Under the pieces are notes generated by a model. The model was not told where the DNA came from. It searched no databases and was given only the letters and a program-made list of their open reading frames with translations. DNA of 64,000 nt. Source: Nocardioides sp. (lineage in GTDB: Bacteria; Actinomycetota; Actinomycetes; Propionibacteriales; Nocardioidaceae). The position numbers and the translations under genes are program-made. The stretch spans positions 22,309 to 86,308 of the forward strand of contig NZ_JASEEQ010000018.1 in assembly GCF_030019515.1 (NCBI RefSeq). The letters are read 5' to 3'. This document shows positions 1 through 7,669 of this stretch, in pieces. Numbering within the stretch: position 1 is the first letter of the stretch; each line of letters opens with the position of its first letter.

Positions 1-282
1 GCGGCGTACGACCTGATCCTGCTCGACGTCGACAACGGCCCCGGCTACCTGGTGCACGACGTCAACGCGGCGCTCTACGAGCAGCCGTTCCTCGAGGCCG
101 CCGCGCGGACGCTGCGGCCCGGCGGCGTGCTGGCGATCTGGTCGGCGGCCGAGGCGCCGGTCCTGAGCCGGACCATGGACTCGGTGTTCGGCAACGTCGA
201 GGCCACGCCGTACGACGTGCTGCTGCAGGACCGCGACCAGCAGTACTGGCTGTACGCGGCCCGGGTAACGTCCGAAGCATGA
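1..282 (+). CDS. Spermidine synthase-like methyltransferase, C-terminal part (5' end outside window)
   Basis: The frame is open from base 1 and stops at 280-282, so only the last 93 residues are present. The segment LILLDVDNGP followed by LRPGGVLAIW is the second half of a Rossmann SAM/dcSAM-binding fold as found in spermidine synthase-like proteins. The acidic motif position and the post-motif strand order fit that family. Whether it makes polyamines or is only a homologue cannot be judged without the N-terminal half. Its stop overlaps the fumC start by 4 bp (ATGA), so the two genes are probably co-transcribed and translationally coupled. Confidence 0.75.
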   Translation, partial: AAYDLILLDVDNGPGYLVHDVNAALYEQPFLEAAARTLRPGGVLAIWSAAEAPVLSRTMDSVFGNVEATPYDVLLQDRDQQYWLYAARVTSEA

Positions 283-1679
283 CCTCCCCCGACCACACCG
301 AGGACTTCCGCGTCGAGCACGACAGCATGGGCGAGGTCCGCGTCCCCGCGGACGCGCTCTGGCAGGCCCAGACCCAGCGCGCGGTCGAGAACTTCCCGAT
401 CAGCGGCACCCCGATCGAGCCCGCGCTGATCCACGCCATCGGGCGCGTGAAGGCGGCCGCGGCCGCGGTGAACGCCGAGCTCGGGGTGCTGGACGAGGCC
501 CGGGCCGCCGCCATCGGCGCGGCGGCCGACGCGGTCGCAGCCGGCGAGCACGACGCGGAGTTCCCGATCGACGTCTTCCAGACCGGCTCGGGCACCAGTT
601 CCAACATGAACGCCAACGAGGTGATCGCCACCCTCGCCCAGCGGGCCGGCACCGAGGTGCACCCCAACGACCACGTCAACGCCAGTCAGTCGAGCAACGA
701 CACGTTCCCGACCGCGATCCACGTCGCGTCGGCGCTCGCGGTGACCGGCGACCTGCTGCCGGGCCTCGGGATCCTCGAGGCGAGCCTGCAGCGCAAGGCC
801 GAGGAGTTCGCCGGCCTGGTGAAGTCGGGGCGCACGCACCTGATGGACGCCACGCCGGTGATGCTCGGGCAGGAGTTCGGCGGCTACGCCGCCACGGTGC
901 GGTACGCCGCGGAGCGCCTCGGGTCGGTGCTGGCCCGGGTGCGCGAGCTGCCCCTGGGCGGTACGGCCGTCGGCACCGGCATCAACACGCCGCCCGGGTT
1001 CGCCGAGCGGGTGATCGCAGTACTCGCTGAGACGACCGGCGAGCCGTTCACCGAGGCGCGCGACCACTTCGAGGCCCAGGGCACCCGCGACTCGCTGGTC
1101 GAGCTGAGCGGGGTGCTGCGCACGATCGCGGTCGGGCTGATCAAGATCTGCAACGACCTGCGGTGGATGTCCTCCGGGCCGACCACGGGTCTCGCCGAGA
1201 TCCACCTGCCGGACCTGCAGCCCGGGTCGAGCATCATGCCGGGCAAGGTCAACCCGGTGCTGCCCGAGGCGACGCTGATGGTGTGCTTCCAGGTGATCGG
1301 CAACGACGCGGCCGTCACCGCCGCCGGCGCGAGCGGCAGCTTCGAGCTCAACGTCGCGATGCCGGTCATCGCCCGCAACGTGCTGGAGTCAGCGCGCCTG
1401 CTGGCCGCGAGCTCACGCGTCCTCGCCGAGCGCTGCGTGGACGGCATCACCGCCGACGCCGGCCGGATGCGGCAGTACGCCGAGTCCTCGCCGTCGGTGG
1501 TGACGCCGCTGAACAAGCACATCGGCTACGAGGCCGCGGCCAAGATCGCCAAGCAGGCGCTGGCCGAGGGCGCGACGATCCGCGAGACGGTGCTCGCGAT
1601 GGGCTACGTCGAGCGGGGCGAGCTCACCGAGGCGCAGCTCGACGAGGCGCTCGACGTGGAGTCGATGACGCACCCCTGA
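279..1679 (+). CDS. fumC: Class II fumarate hydratase
   Basis: Reversibly hydrates fumarate to L-malate in the TCA cycle; soluble, homotetrameric family without an iron-sulfur cluster. The protein is 466 residues, the usual FumC length. It carries GSGTSSNMNANE near residue 101 and the superfamily signature GSSIMPGKVNP near residue 316, which contains the mobile catalytic serine loop. The ATG overlaps the stop of the upstream methyltransferase by 4 bp. In M. tuberculosis fumC lies near phoH2, as it does here. It is convergent with the next gene and is followed by hairpins at 1692-1746. Aspartase or argininosuccinate lyase relatives are excluded by the overall match to FumC. Confidence 0.96.
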   Translation: MTSPDHTEDFRVEHDSMGEVRVPADALWQAQTQRAVENFPISGTPIEPALIHAIGRVKAAAAAVNAELGVLDEARAAAIGAAADAVAAGEHDAEFPIDVFQTGSGTSSNMNANEVIATLAQRAGTEVHPNDHVNASQSSNDTFPTAIHVASALAVTGDLLPGLGILEASLQRKAEEFAGLVKSGRTHLMDATPVMLGQEFGGYAATVRYAAERLGSVLARVRELPLGGTAVGTGINTPPGFAERVIAVLAETTGEPFTEARDHFEAQGTRDSLVELSGVLRTIAVGLIKICNDLRWMSSGPTTGLAEIHLPDLQPGSSIMPGKVNPVLPEATLMVCFQVIGNDAAVTAAGASGSFELNVAMPVIARNVLESARLLAASSRVLAERCVDGITADAGRMRQYAESSPSVVTPLNKHIGYEAAAKIAKQALAEGATIRETVLAMGYVERGELTEAQLDEALDVESMTHP

Positions 1680-1691
1680 CGCGGTGGCGGT

Positions 1692-1711
1692 TTCCCCGGC
1701 CGGCCGGGGAA
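1692..1711. repeat. Perfect 20-bp GC palindrome after fumC
   Basis: TTCCCCGGCCGGCCGGGGAA reads the same on both strands. It lies 13 bp past the fumC stop and just before a second hairpin, between convergent genes, so it is probably part of a bidirectional termination region. Confidence 0.7.
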
Positions 1712-1718
1712 GTTGCCA

Positions 1719-1746
1719 CTTGTCGGCCGAAACTTCGGCCGACAAG
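1719..1746. terminator. Bidirectional terminator hairpin between fumC and the transglycosylase-like gene
   Basis: Arms of 13 bp, CTTGTCGGCCGAA (1719-1731) and its exact complement (1734-1746), are separated by only 2 bp. A third, near-identical arm (TTGGCCGACAAG) follows at 1755-1766, giving an alternative pairing partner. No U-tract is present, as is common for actinobacterial terminators. Confidence 0.65.
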
Positions 1747-1777
1747 GTCAGGCATTGGCCGACAAGTCGGGCTCCGA

Positions 1778-2446
1778 TCAGTACCAGCCGACCGACTGGG
1801 AGTGGCCCCACGCGCCGCACGGGCTGCCGTAGCGGTCCTGGATGTAGCCGAGGCCCCAGGTGATCTGGGTGACCGGGTTGCTCGCCCAGTCCGGGCCGGC
1901 GGAGGCCATCTTCGAGCCGGGCAGCGCCTGCGGGATGCCGTGCGCGCCGGACGAGGCGTTGTGGGCGCTCGGGCTCCAGTTGCTCTCCCGGGTCCACAGC
2001 GCGTCGAGGCAGCCGAACTGGTCGGCACCGAACCCGAACTGCGGCATCAGGGCCCGGGCGATGTCGCGCGGGTCGCCGTCGGCGACGTCCACCGAGCGGG
2101 TGACCGCTCGGCCGCCGTCGACCGCCAGCGCGGCCTCCTTGGCCGGGTCAGCGGTGTCGCGGCGGTCCGCCGACGTACGGGAGACCGAGCCTCGGGACAC
2201 CACCGGCTCGCGGTCGGCGACCTGGCCGCCGGACAGCGGCCCGGTGACGTTGTCGCCGAGGTCCTGGGCCGCGGCGCTGATGCCGGACGGCGAGCTGAGC
2301 ACGCCGCCGGAGACCGCCACTCCGGTCGCCGCGACGGCGACCGAGGACATCACCACGGTGCTGCGCAGGATCCTGCGCGGCGCTGCGGTGAGGGTCGGCT
2401 CCGGGACGTGCCGGTGCCTCGGTTCGTACTTCGCGCGTTTCGACAA
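1778..2446 (-). CDS. Secreted lytic-transglycosylase-like / cell-wall protein
   Basis: 222 residues. A basic N-terminus and a hydrophobic segment near residues 30-50 form a signal peptide or anchor. A low-complexity linker follows, then a C-terminal lysozyme-like domain (ALWTRESNWSPSAHN, then GIPQAL and YIQDRYG near the end). The ESNW glutamate is the likely catalytic acid of the SLT-like fold, so a role in peptidoglycan cleavage is inferred. The reading uses a TTG start at 2446 with only a weak Shine-Dalgarno sequence; later in-frame starts are possible. Actinobacterial proteins of this type often accompany resuscitation-type wall remodelling. The promoter gap holds a DosR-like box (2601-2614) and a GTCAC/ATCAC direct repeat (2513-2528). 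Confidence 0.8.
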   Translation of the reverse strand: MSKRAKYEPRHRHVPEPTLTAAPRRILRSTVVMSSVAVAATGVAVSGGVLSSPSGISAAAQDLGDNVTGPLSGGQVADREPVVSRGSVSRTSADRRDTADPAKEAALAVDGGRAVTRSVDVADGDPRDIARALMPQFGFGADQFGCLDALWTRESNWSPSAHNASSGAHGIPQALPGSKMASAGPDWASNPVTQITWGLGYIQDRYGSPCGAWGHSQSVGWY

Positions 2447-2470
2447 GGGCTCGTTACTCGGGTAGACGAC

Positions 2471-2497
2471 GTCGGTGGTACCCCCCGGACCACCGAC
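2471..2497 (-). promoter_or_regulatory. Leader hairpin of the transglycosylase-like gene
   Basis: Nine-bp perfect arms GTCGGTGGT (2471-2479) and ACCACCGAC (2489-2497) enclose a 9-nt loop, 25-51 nt upstream of the TTG start. It may be an mRNA leader structure. I could not match it to a known riboswitch. Confidence 0.35.
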
Positions 2498-2512
2498 TCC
2501 CGAGGTCGGTAG

Positions 2513-2528
2513 GTCACGAAAAGATCAC
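2513..2528. promoter_or_regulatory. GTCAC-N6-ATCAC direct repeat, MtrA-like candidate site
   Basis: Two pentamers sit 11 bp apart, one helical turn, in the promoter gap of a cell-wall hydrolase-like gene. The response regulator MtrA binds GTMAC direct repeats upstream of such genes in actinobacteria. The second copy is imperfect. Confidence 0.25.
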
Positions 2529-2600
2529 GGGCCACCATGCCGGACGAGGCCGACGTGTGCAAACCGAACGGCGGAGATTGTGAGCAACGAGCCCCGGTTC

Positions 2601-2614
2601 GGGACTTTGGTCCC
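2601..2614. promoter_or_regulatory. DosR-type box, outlying copy
   Basis: GGGACTTTGGTCCC, within TTC...CTC context, is the closest match in the window to the mycobacterial core GGGACTWWAGTCCC. It is 155 bp upstream of the transglycosylase-like gene and about 15 kb outside the dormancy island. phoH ends at 2689 on the far side, so the wall gene is the only obvious target. Confidence 0.6.
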
Positions 2615-2688
2615 CTCCTGGAGACTCCCACCAGTCACAGGAGCACCACGCGCCCCAGCGCTCGGTCAAAGCCTGCACCGGGCACCCG

Positions 2689-4059
2689 TCAGAGCGTGAC
2701 GTTCTCCAGCATCTCGGTGACGAGGGCGGCTATCGGGGAGCGCTCGGAGCGGGTCAGGGTGACGTGGGCGAACAGGGGGTGGCCCTTGAGCTTCTCGACC
2801 ACGGCCACGACGCCGTCGTGGCGGCCGACGCGCAGGTTGTCGCGCTGGGCCACGTCGTGGGTGAGCACCACCTTGGAGTTCGCCCCGATCCGGGAGAGCA
2901 CGGTGAGCAGCACGTTGCGCTCGAGCGACTGGGCCTCGTCGACGATGACGAACGCGTCGTGGAGGGACCGGCCGCGGATGTGGGTCAGCGGCATCACCTC
3001 GAGCATGCCGCGGTCGAGGACCTCCTCGATCACCTCGCGCGAGGTGATCGCGCCCAGGGTGTCGAAGACGGCCTGCGCCCAGGGCGACATCTTCTCGGAC
3101 TCCGAGCCGGGCAGGTAGCCGAGCTCCTGGCCGCCGACCGCGAACAGCGGCCGGAACACCACGACCTTCTTGTGCTGGCGGCGCTCCATCACCGCCTCGA
3201 GGCCGGCGCACAGCGCCATCGCGGACTTGCCGGTGCCGGCCCGGCCACCGAGGGAGACGATGCCGACCTCGGGGTCGAGCAGCATCTCCAGCGCGATCCG
3301 CTGCTCGGCCGAGCGGCCGTGGATGCCGAACGCCTCGCGGTCGCCGCGCACCAGGTGCACCCGCTTGTCCGGGCCGACCCGGCCCAGCGCGGTCCCGCGG
3401 TCGGAGAGCAGCACCAGGCCCTGGTGGCAGGGCAGGTCGCGGGCGGCCTCGAGGTCGAGCACGCCGTCGTCGTACAGCTCGTCGAGCTCGGCGGCGATGA
3501 CGTCGAGCTCGGCCATGCCGGAGTAGCCGGAGTCCGAGTCGCTGATCGCCTCGGCGCGGTACTCCTCGGCGTCCAGCCCGACGGCCGAGGCCTTGATCCG
3601 CAGCGGCAGGTCCTTGGAGACCAGGGTGACGTCGTACCCCTCGTTGGCGAGGTTGCGCGCGACCGCGAGGATCCGGGTGTCGTTGTCGCCGAGCCGGAAG
3701 CCCGAGGGCAGCGAGTCGGCGTCGGTGTGGTTGAGCTCGACGCGGATCGTGCCGCCCTCGTCGCCGACCGGCACCGGCTCGTCGAGGCGGCCGTGGATGA
3801 TCCGGAGCTCGTCGAGCATCCGCAGCGCGGTGCGCGCGAAGAAGCCCAGCTCGGGGTGGTGCCGCTTGCCCTCCAGCTCGGTGATCACCACGACTGGGAG
3901 CACGACCTCGTGCTCGGCGAAGCGGCGCAACGCACCGGGGTCGGCCAGCAGCACGCTCGTGTCGAGCACGTAGGTGCGCACGCTCGTCGAGGTCCGGGCG
4001 CGGGGCCGCGCGGTGGTGGAGGTGGGAGCGGAGCGGTGCGACTTCGTAGCCTGCGGCAC
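2689..4059 (-). CDS. phoH: PhoH2-type PIN domain / RNA helicase-like ATPase
   Basis: 456 residues from GTG 4059, chosen because AAGGGG lies just upstream; a longer frame to 4164 has no ribosome site. An N-terminal PIN nuclease domain (TYVLDTSVLLADPG, acidic metal ligands) covers about residues 25-150. A C-terminal PhoH ATPase carries Walker A GRAGTGKS near residue 273 and Walker B VIVDEAQS near 368. PhoH2 proteins of mycobacteria unwind and cleave RNA; that activity is inferred here from architecture. Transcribed alone on this strand behind a 305-bp gap with a perfect palindrome at 4191-4206. Confidence 0.93.
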   Translation of the reverse strand: MPQATKSHRSAPTSTTARPRARTSTSVRTYVLDTSVLLADPGALRRFAEHEVVLPVVVITELEGKRHHPELGFFARTALRMLDELRIIHGRLDEPVPVGDEGGTIRVELNHTDADSLPSGFRLGDNDTRILAVARNLANEGYDVTLVSKDLPLRIKASAVGLDAEEYRAEAISDSDSGYSGMAELDVIAAELDELYDDGVLDLEAARDLPCHQGLVLLSDRGTALGRVGPDKRVHLVRGDREAFGIHGRSAEQRIALEMLLDPEVGIVSLGGRAGTGKSAMALCAGLEAVMERRQHKKVVVFRPLFAVGGQELGYLPGSESEKMSPWAQAVFDTLGAITSREVIEEVLDRGMLEVMPLTHIRGRSLHDAFVIVDEAQSLERNVLLTVLSRIGANSKVVLTHDVAQRDNLRVGRHDGVVAVVEKLKGHPLFAHVTLTRSERSPIAALVTEMLENVTL

Positions 4060-4190
4060 GGTAACCCCTTCGCAGGCCGGCGCGTGCACTCCTCGCCCCG
4101 GCCGTACTTCAAGCAGACGGACCGGAACGAGCCCGAGCGCCGGAGTGCCGGCTCCCGGTCGCACGGCAGTCCCGCCGCCGTGCTGTGCAG

Positions 4191-4206
4191 TCGTGAGATC
4201 TCACGA
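4191..4206. promoter_or_regulatory. Perfect 16-bp operator-like palindrome upstream of phoH
   Basis: TCGTGAGATCTCACGA is an exact inverted repeat, 130 bp upstream of the phoH start in the 305-bp gap between phoH and the prenyltransferase gene. It is relatively AT-rich for this genome. It resembles a dimeric repressor operator; no regulator gene is adjacent. Confidence 0.5.
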
Positions 4207-4215
4207 ACGGGCCTC

Positions 4216-4252
4216 CCGATACGGCGAGCTTCCCCACCCACCGATACGGCGA
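4216..4252. promoter_or_regulatory. Two direct copies of CCGATACGGCGA
   Basis: Exact 12-bp copies start at 4216 and 4241, a 25-bp period, next to the palindrome at 4191. They fall in the phoH upstream region (minus-strand reading TCGCCGTATCGG). The rest of the 4060-4364 gap shows no gene. Confidence 0.4.
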
Positions 4253-4364
4253 AAGTACGCCGCCCGTCGGGTGTTTTCGGGCGACACGCCCGGACGCGCG
4301 GGCGAACGTCGGGTGGCCAGCCCGGCCTTGACCGGCGCGTCTCGTCGGCCGGCCGACGAACCCC

Positions 4365-5141
4365 TCAGGCGCCGTACCGACGCTCGCGCAGGGTGTAGGC
4401 GCGCAGGGCGCGCAGGAAGTCCACGCGCCGGAAGTCGGGCCAGTACGCCTCGCAGAAGTAGAACTCCGACTTCGCGCTCTGCCAGAGCAGGAAGCCGCCG
4501 AGCCGCTGCTCCCCGGAGGTGCGGATCACGAGGTCGGGGTCGGGCTGGCCCTTGGTGTACAGGTGGTCGGCGATCGACTCGACGTCGATCATCGAGGCGA
4601 GGTCCTCGAGCGAGGTGCCGTTGGCGGCGGCCTCCTGGAGCATGGAGCGTACGGCGTCCGCGATCTCGCGGCGGCCGCCGTACCCGACCGCCACGTTGAC
4701 CAGCATCCCGTCGACGTCGCGGGTGGCCTCCGCGGCGGCCTTGAGCCGCTCGGCCACCGACGCGGGCAGCAGGTCGAGGGCCCCGACCGGGTGCACCCGC
4801 CAGCGCCGCTGGTCGGCGAGCGAGTCCACCGCGTCGGCGATGATGCCCAGCAACGGCGCCAGCTCACGCTCGGGTCGGTTCAGGTTGTCGGTGGAGAGCA
4901 GCCACAGGGTGACGACCTCGGTGCCGACGTCGTCGCACCACCCCAGCAGCGGCTCGATGTTCGCCGCGCCGGCCTGGTGCCCGTCCGCGGTGTCCCGACC
5001 GACGGCCTTGGCCCAACGCCGGTTGCCGTCGAGCATCACCCCGATGTGCTTGGGCAGGTTCTCCGACGGCATCCGGCGCAGCATCCGTGCCTCGTACGCC
5101 GGGTAGAGCACCCGCCGGAGCCCGCGCTTCCAGTCCGCCAC
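4365..5141 (-). CDS. uppS: Isoprenyl transferase (cis-prenyltransferase, UppS / Z-FPP synthase family)
   Basis: 258 residues from GTG 5141 (VADWKRGLRRVLYPAYE), the standard beginning for the actinobacterial family. The pyrophosphate-site motif HIGVMLDGNRRWA lies near residues 30-45. RTSGEQRLGGFLLWQ and the C-terminal FYFCEAYWPDF are further conserved blocks. The enzyme condenses isopentenyl diphosphate in cis onto an allylic primer to feed polyprenyl-phosphate lipid carriers. Its position beside a hemolysin III gene matches M. tuberculosis Rv1086/Rv1085c, where the product is short-chain Z,E-farnesyl diphosphate, so chain length is uncertain. Confidence 0.93.
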   Translation of the reverse strand: MADWKRGLRRVLYPAYEARMLRRMPSENLPKHIGVMLDGNRRWAKAVGRDTADGHQAGAANIEPLLGWCDDVGTEVVTLWLLSTDNLNRPERELAPLLGIIADAVDSLADQRRWRVHPVGALDLLPASVAERLKAAAEATRDVDGMLVNVAVGYGGRREIADAVRSMLQEAAANGTSLEDLASMIDVESIADHLYTKGQPDPDLVIRTSGEQRLGGFLLWQSAKSEFYFCEAYWPDFRRVDFLRALRAYTLRERRYGA

Positions 5142-5244
5142 GAGTGCGATGGTACCGGCGGCCCCGGCCTTCTCGTGACGCTCGCGACGACGTGACGTTC
5201 GCCGCCCCGCACGCCCGGAACGGCCCGATCTGGGATTGCGGTGA

Positions 5245-5261
5245 CCGTACTGCGGGTACGG
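5245..5261. promoter_or_regulatory. CCGTAC-N5-GTACGG inverted repeat before trhA
   Basis: Six-bp perfect arms lie immediately upstream of the trhA ATG (5269), in the divergent gap with uppS. It could be an operator or a leader hairpin. Confidence 0.3.
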
Positions 5262-5268
5262 TTCCCCC

Positions 5269-6018
5269 ATGAACCAGCCGATGGAGCGGGCGGTGGGCCG
5301 GGCCCTGACCGGCAAGGACGCCATGCGCGCGGGCCTCGACCAGCTGCAGGAGGCGGTCGCCGACCTCAAGCCCCGGCTGCGCGGCTGGCTGCACCTCGGC
5401 ATCGCCCCGCTGACCCTCGCCGCGGGCATCGTGCTGGTCACCCTGGCGCCCACGACCCCGAGCCGGGTGGCGGCGGCGCTGTTCACCGGCTCGGCGCTGG
5501 TGCTGTTCACGGTCTCGGCGATCTACCACACCGGCACCTGGTCGCCGCGGACCTGGGCGTTCCTGCGCCGCTTCGACCACGCCAACATCTTCTTGCTGAT
5601 CGCGGGCTCCTACACGCCGTTCAGCGTGCTCCTGCTGGAGGGCACCACGCGCGTCGCGCTGCTCGCGACCGTCTGGAGCGGCGCGGTGCTCGGCGTGCTG
5701 TTCCGGGTGTTCTGGACCGACGCCCCCCGCTGGCTCTACGTGCCGATCTACATCGCGCTCGGCTGGGCCGCGGTGTTCTTCATGCCGGCGTTCTTCGACG
5801 GCGCCACCCGCCTCGGCGTCGGTGTCGGGGTCGCGACGTTCGTGATGATCGTCGTCGGCGGCGCGCTCTACACCGTCGGCGGCGTGGTCTACGGCTTCAA
5901 GCGGCCCAACCCGTGGCCGCGCTGGTTCGGCTTCCACGAGGTGTTCCACACCTTCACGATCCTGGCGTTCGTGAGCCACTACGTGGGCGTGTCGCTCGCG
6001 ACGTACAGCCTGCGCTGA
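5269..6018 (+). CDS. trhA: Hemolysin III / PAQR family membrane protein
   Basis: 249 residues with about seven hydrophobic segments. Family motifs are visible: the histidine of SAIYHTG after the second helix, FDHANIFLLIAGSYTPF, and the terminal HEVFHTFTILAFVSHY with the HxxxH pair. In PAQR proteins these histidines bind zinc. The bacterial members are linked to membrane homeostasis rather than true haemolysis. Divergent from uppS, as in mycobacteria. The ATG is followed closely by a second Met (MNQPMERAV); the first has a purine-poor leader, so the exact start is moderately certain. Confidence 0.92.
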   Translation: MNQPMERAVGRALTGKDAMRAGLDQLQEAVADLKPRLRGWLHLGIAPLTLAAGIVLVTLAPTTPSRVAAALFTGSALVLFTVSAIYHTGTWSPRTWAFLRRFDHANIFLLIAGSYTPFSVLLLEGTTRVALLATVWSGAVLGVLFRVFWTDAPRWLYVPIYIALGWAAVFFMPAFFDGATRLGVGVGVATFVMIVVGGALYTVGGVVYGFKRPNPWPRWFGFHEVFHTFTILAFVSHYVGVSLATYSLR

Positions 6019-6033
6019 CGCCCCGGGGCACGG

Positions 6034-7551
6034 TCAGCCTCGGCCGTGCAAGACCTTGACGATCGCGGCGAGCCGCCGGTCGGCCTGCTCGGTGCGCTCG
6101 AAGGTGGTCAGCGCCAGGGCCGGCTTGAACCGCTGCCGGGCGATCGCCTTCGCGTAGGTGAACTCCTTGAGGCCCTCCGGCCCGTGGATGCGCCCGAAGC
6201 CGGAGTCGCCGACGCCGCCGAACGGCAGGCTCGGGATCGCCGCGAACGAGATCACCGCGTTGATCGCGGTCATGCCGGACCGGATCCGCTCCGCGATCGC
6301 CATCCCGTTGTCCTTGCTGAACACCGTCGCGCCCAGGCCGTACGGCGTCCCGTTGGCCAGCTCGACCGCCTCGTCCATGTCGCGCACCTTCGCGATCGTC
6401 ATGGTCGGACCGAACGTCTCCTCCTGGACCGCCGCGGAGTCTTCGGGCACGTCCACGAGGATCGTGGGCTGCACGAACCGCTCGCCCACCGCGTCCGCGC
6501 CGCCGACGACCGCGCGGCCGCCACGCTCGAGCGCGTCGTCGATGTGGCGCCGGATCACGCCGAGCTGGCCCGGCATCGTGATCGGGCCGATCTTCGCGTC
6601 GTCGCCGCCCTCGGCGCTCAGGCCCTGCGCCCTGCGGGTGATCTCCGCGAGGAACTCGTCGTACACGCGCTCGTGCACGTAGACCCGCTCTACGCCGGCG
6701 CAGGTCTGGCCGGCGTTGCTGCACGCGCCCCACAGCGCGGCGTCGGCGGCGGCCGGGACGTCGGCGTCGGCGTCGACGATGAGCGGGTCCTTGCCGCCCG
6801 CCTCGATGACGACCGGGGTCAGCGTCTCGGCGCAGGCGGCCATCACCTTCTTCCCCGTGCCGGTCGAGCCGGTGAACGCCACCTTGTCGACCCCGGAGCG
6901 GCACAGCGCGGCACCGGTCTCGCCGCGGCCGGTGACGACCTGGAGGACCGGTCGCCCGACGCACTCGCCGAACGTGCGGGCCAGCCACTCGCCGACCGCC
7001 GGGGTGTACTCGCTGGGCTTGAACACCACCGCGTTGCCGGCGGCGAGCGCGTAGGCGATCGAGCCGAGCGGGGTGAACACCGGGTAGTTCCACGGGCCGA
7101 TCACGCCGACGACGCCGAGCGGGCGGAACTCCACGGTCGCGGCCTGGTTGACCATCAGCATCCCGGGCGAGACCCGGTGCCGCCCCAGCACCTTGCCGGC
7201 GTGGCCGGCGGCCCAGGCGAGGTGGTCGATCCCGAGCGTCGCCTCGAGCATCGCGTCGGAGCGGGGCTTGCCGGTCTCACGGTGCATGAGCTCGGCGAGC
7301 TCAGGCATCCGGCGGGTGATCGCCGCCTTCCAGGTGGTCAGGTAGACCTTGCGGTCCTTGAAGGACAGGGCCGACCACCACTCGGCCGCGGACCGGGCAC
7401 GCTCGACGGCCGCGCGCACCTCTGCCTCGCCGTGCACCGGGAAGGTCCCGACGACCTCCCCGGTCGCGGGGTCCAGCGACTCGAACGTCGAGCCGGAGGG
7501 GGCCGGCTGACCGGGTTGAGAGGACTGCGGGCGGGCCGGGGCCTGGGTCAT
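6034..7551 (-). CDS. Succinate-semialdehyde-type NAD(P)+ aldehyde dehydrogenase
   Basis: 505 residues. ALDH fold: the Rossmann segment VGVIGPWNYPVF, coenzyme motif FTGSTGTGKKV, the general-base glutamate in VIEAGGKDP, and the catalytic cysteine in NAGQTCAGVERVYVH. Closest in my reading to actinobacterial GabD2-type succinic semialdehyde dehydrogenases, which would link GABA or 4-hydroxybutyrate breakdown to succinate. Substrate is not proven by sequence. Single gene; it interrupts what otherwise looks like a conserved Rv1085c-Rv1084 neighbour pair. A symmetric site at 7582-7600 lies 31 bp upstream of the ATG. Confidence 0.9.
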   Translation of the reverse strand: MTQAPARPQSSQPGQPAPSGSTFESLDPATGEVVGTFPVHGEAEVRAAVERARSAAEWWSALSFKDRKVYLTTWKAAITRRMPELAELMHRETGKPRSDAMLEATLGIDHLAWAAGHAGKVLGRHRVSPGMLMVNQAATVEFRPLGVVGVIGPWNYPVFTPLGSIAYALAAGNAVVFKPSEYTPAVGEWLARTFGECVGRPVLQVVTGRGETGAALCRSGVDKVAFTGSTGTGKKVMAACAETLTPVVIEAGGKDPLIVDADADVPAAADAALWGACSNAGQTCAGVERVYVHERVYDEFLAEITRRAQGLSAEGGDDAKIGPITMPGQLGVIRRHIDDALERGGRAVVGGADAVGERFVQPTILVDVPEDSAAVQEETFGPTMTIAKVRDMDEAVELANGTPYGLGATVFSKDNGMAIAERIRSGMTAINAVISFAAIPSLPFGGVGDSGFGRIHGPEGLKEFTYAKAIARQRFKPALALTTFERTEQADRRLAAIVKVLHGRG

Positions 7552-7581
7552 GGGTGCTCCTGGGGGGTGACCGACGCGATT

Positions 7582-7600
7582 GTCACAGTGTCACTGTCAC
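7582..7600. promoter_or_regulatory. Operator candidate upstream of the aldehyde dehydrogenase
   Basis: The core ACAGTGTCACTGT (7585-7597) is a palindrome around one central base, and GTCAC occurs three times across 7582-7600. Placed 31-49 bp upstream of the dehydrogenase ATG, it resembles a TetR-family operator. No local regulator is encoded. Confidence 0.45.
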
Positions 7601-7629
7601 GGTACCCGGCCAGGCGGCGCCAGGAAATG

Positions 7630-7653
7630 GGTCGTGCGGCTGACCGCACGACC
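7630..7653 (-). terminator. Terminator hairpin of the DUF255 gene
   Basis: Perfect 10-bp arms GGTCGTGCGG (7630-7639) and CCGCACGACC (7644-7653) with a 4-nt loop lie 17 bp past the stop of the minus-strand gene at 7670. Confidence 0.65.
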
Positions 7654-7669
7654 GGCCACACGACCGGCC

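Noticed and set aside
2447..2600. c-di-AMP (ydaO-type) riboswitch before the wall-hydrolase-like gene
   Set aside because: Such switches precede related genes in actinobacteria, but I could not find the conserved core segments here; only a simple hairpin.
6034..7551. Naming the dehydrogenase gabD2 outright
   Set aside because: Motifs prove an aldehyde dehydrogenase, but substrate residues cannot be settled by eye.
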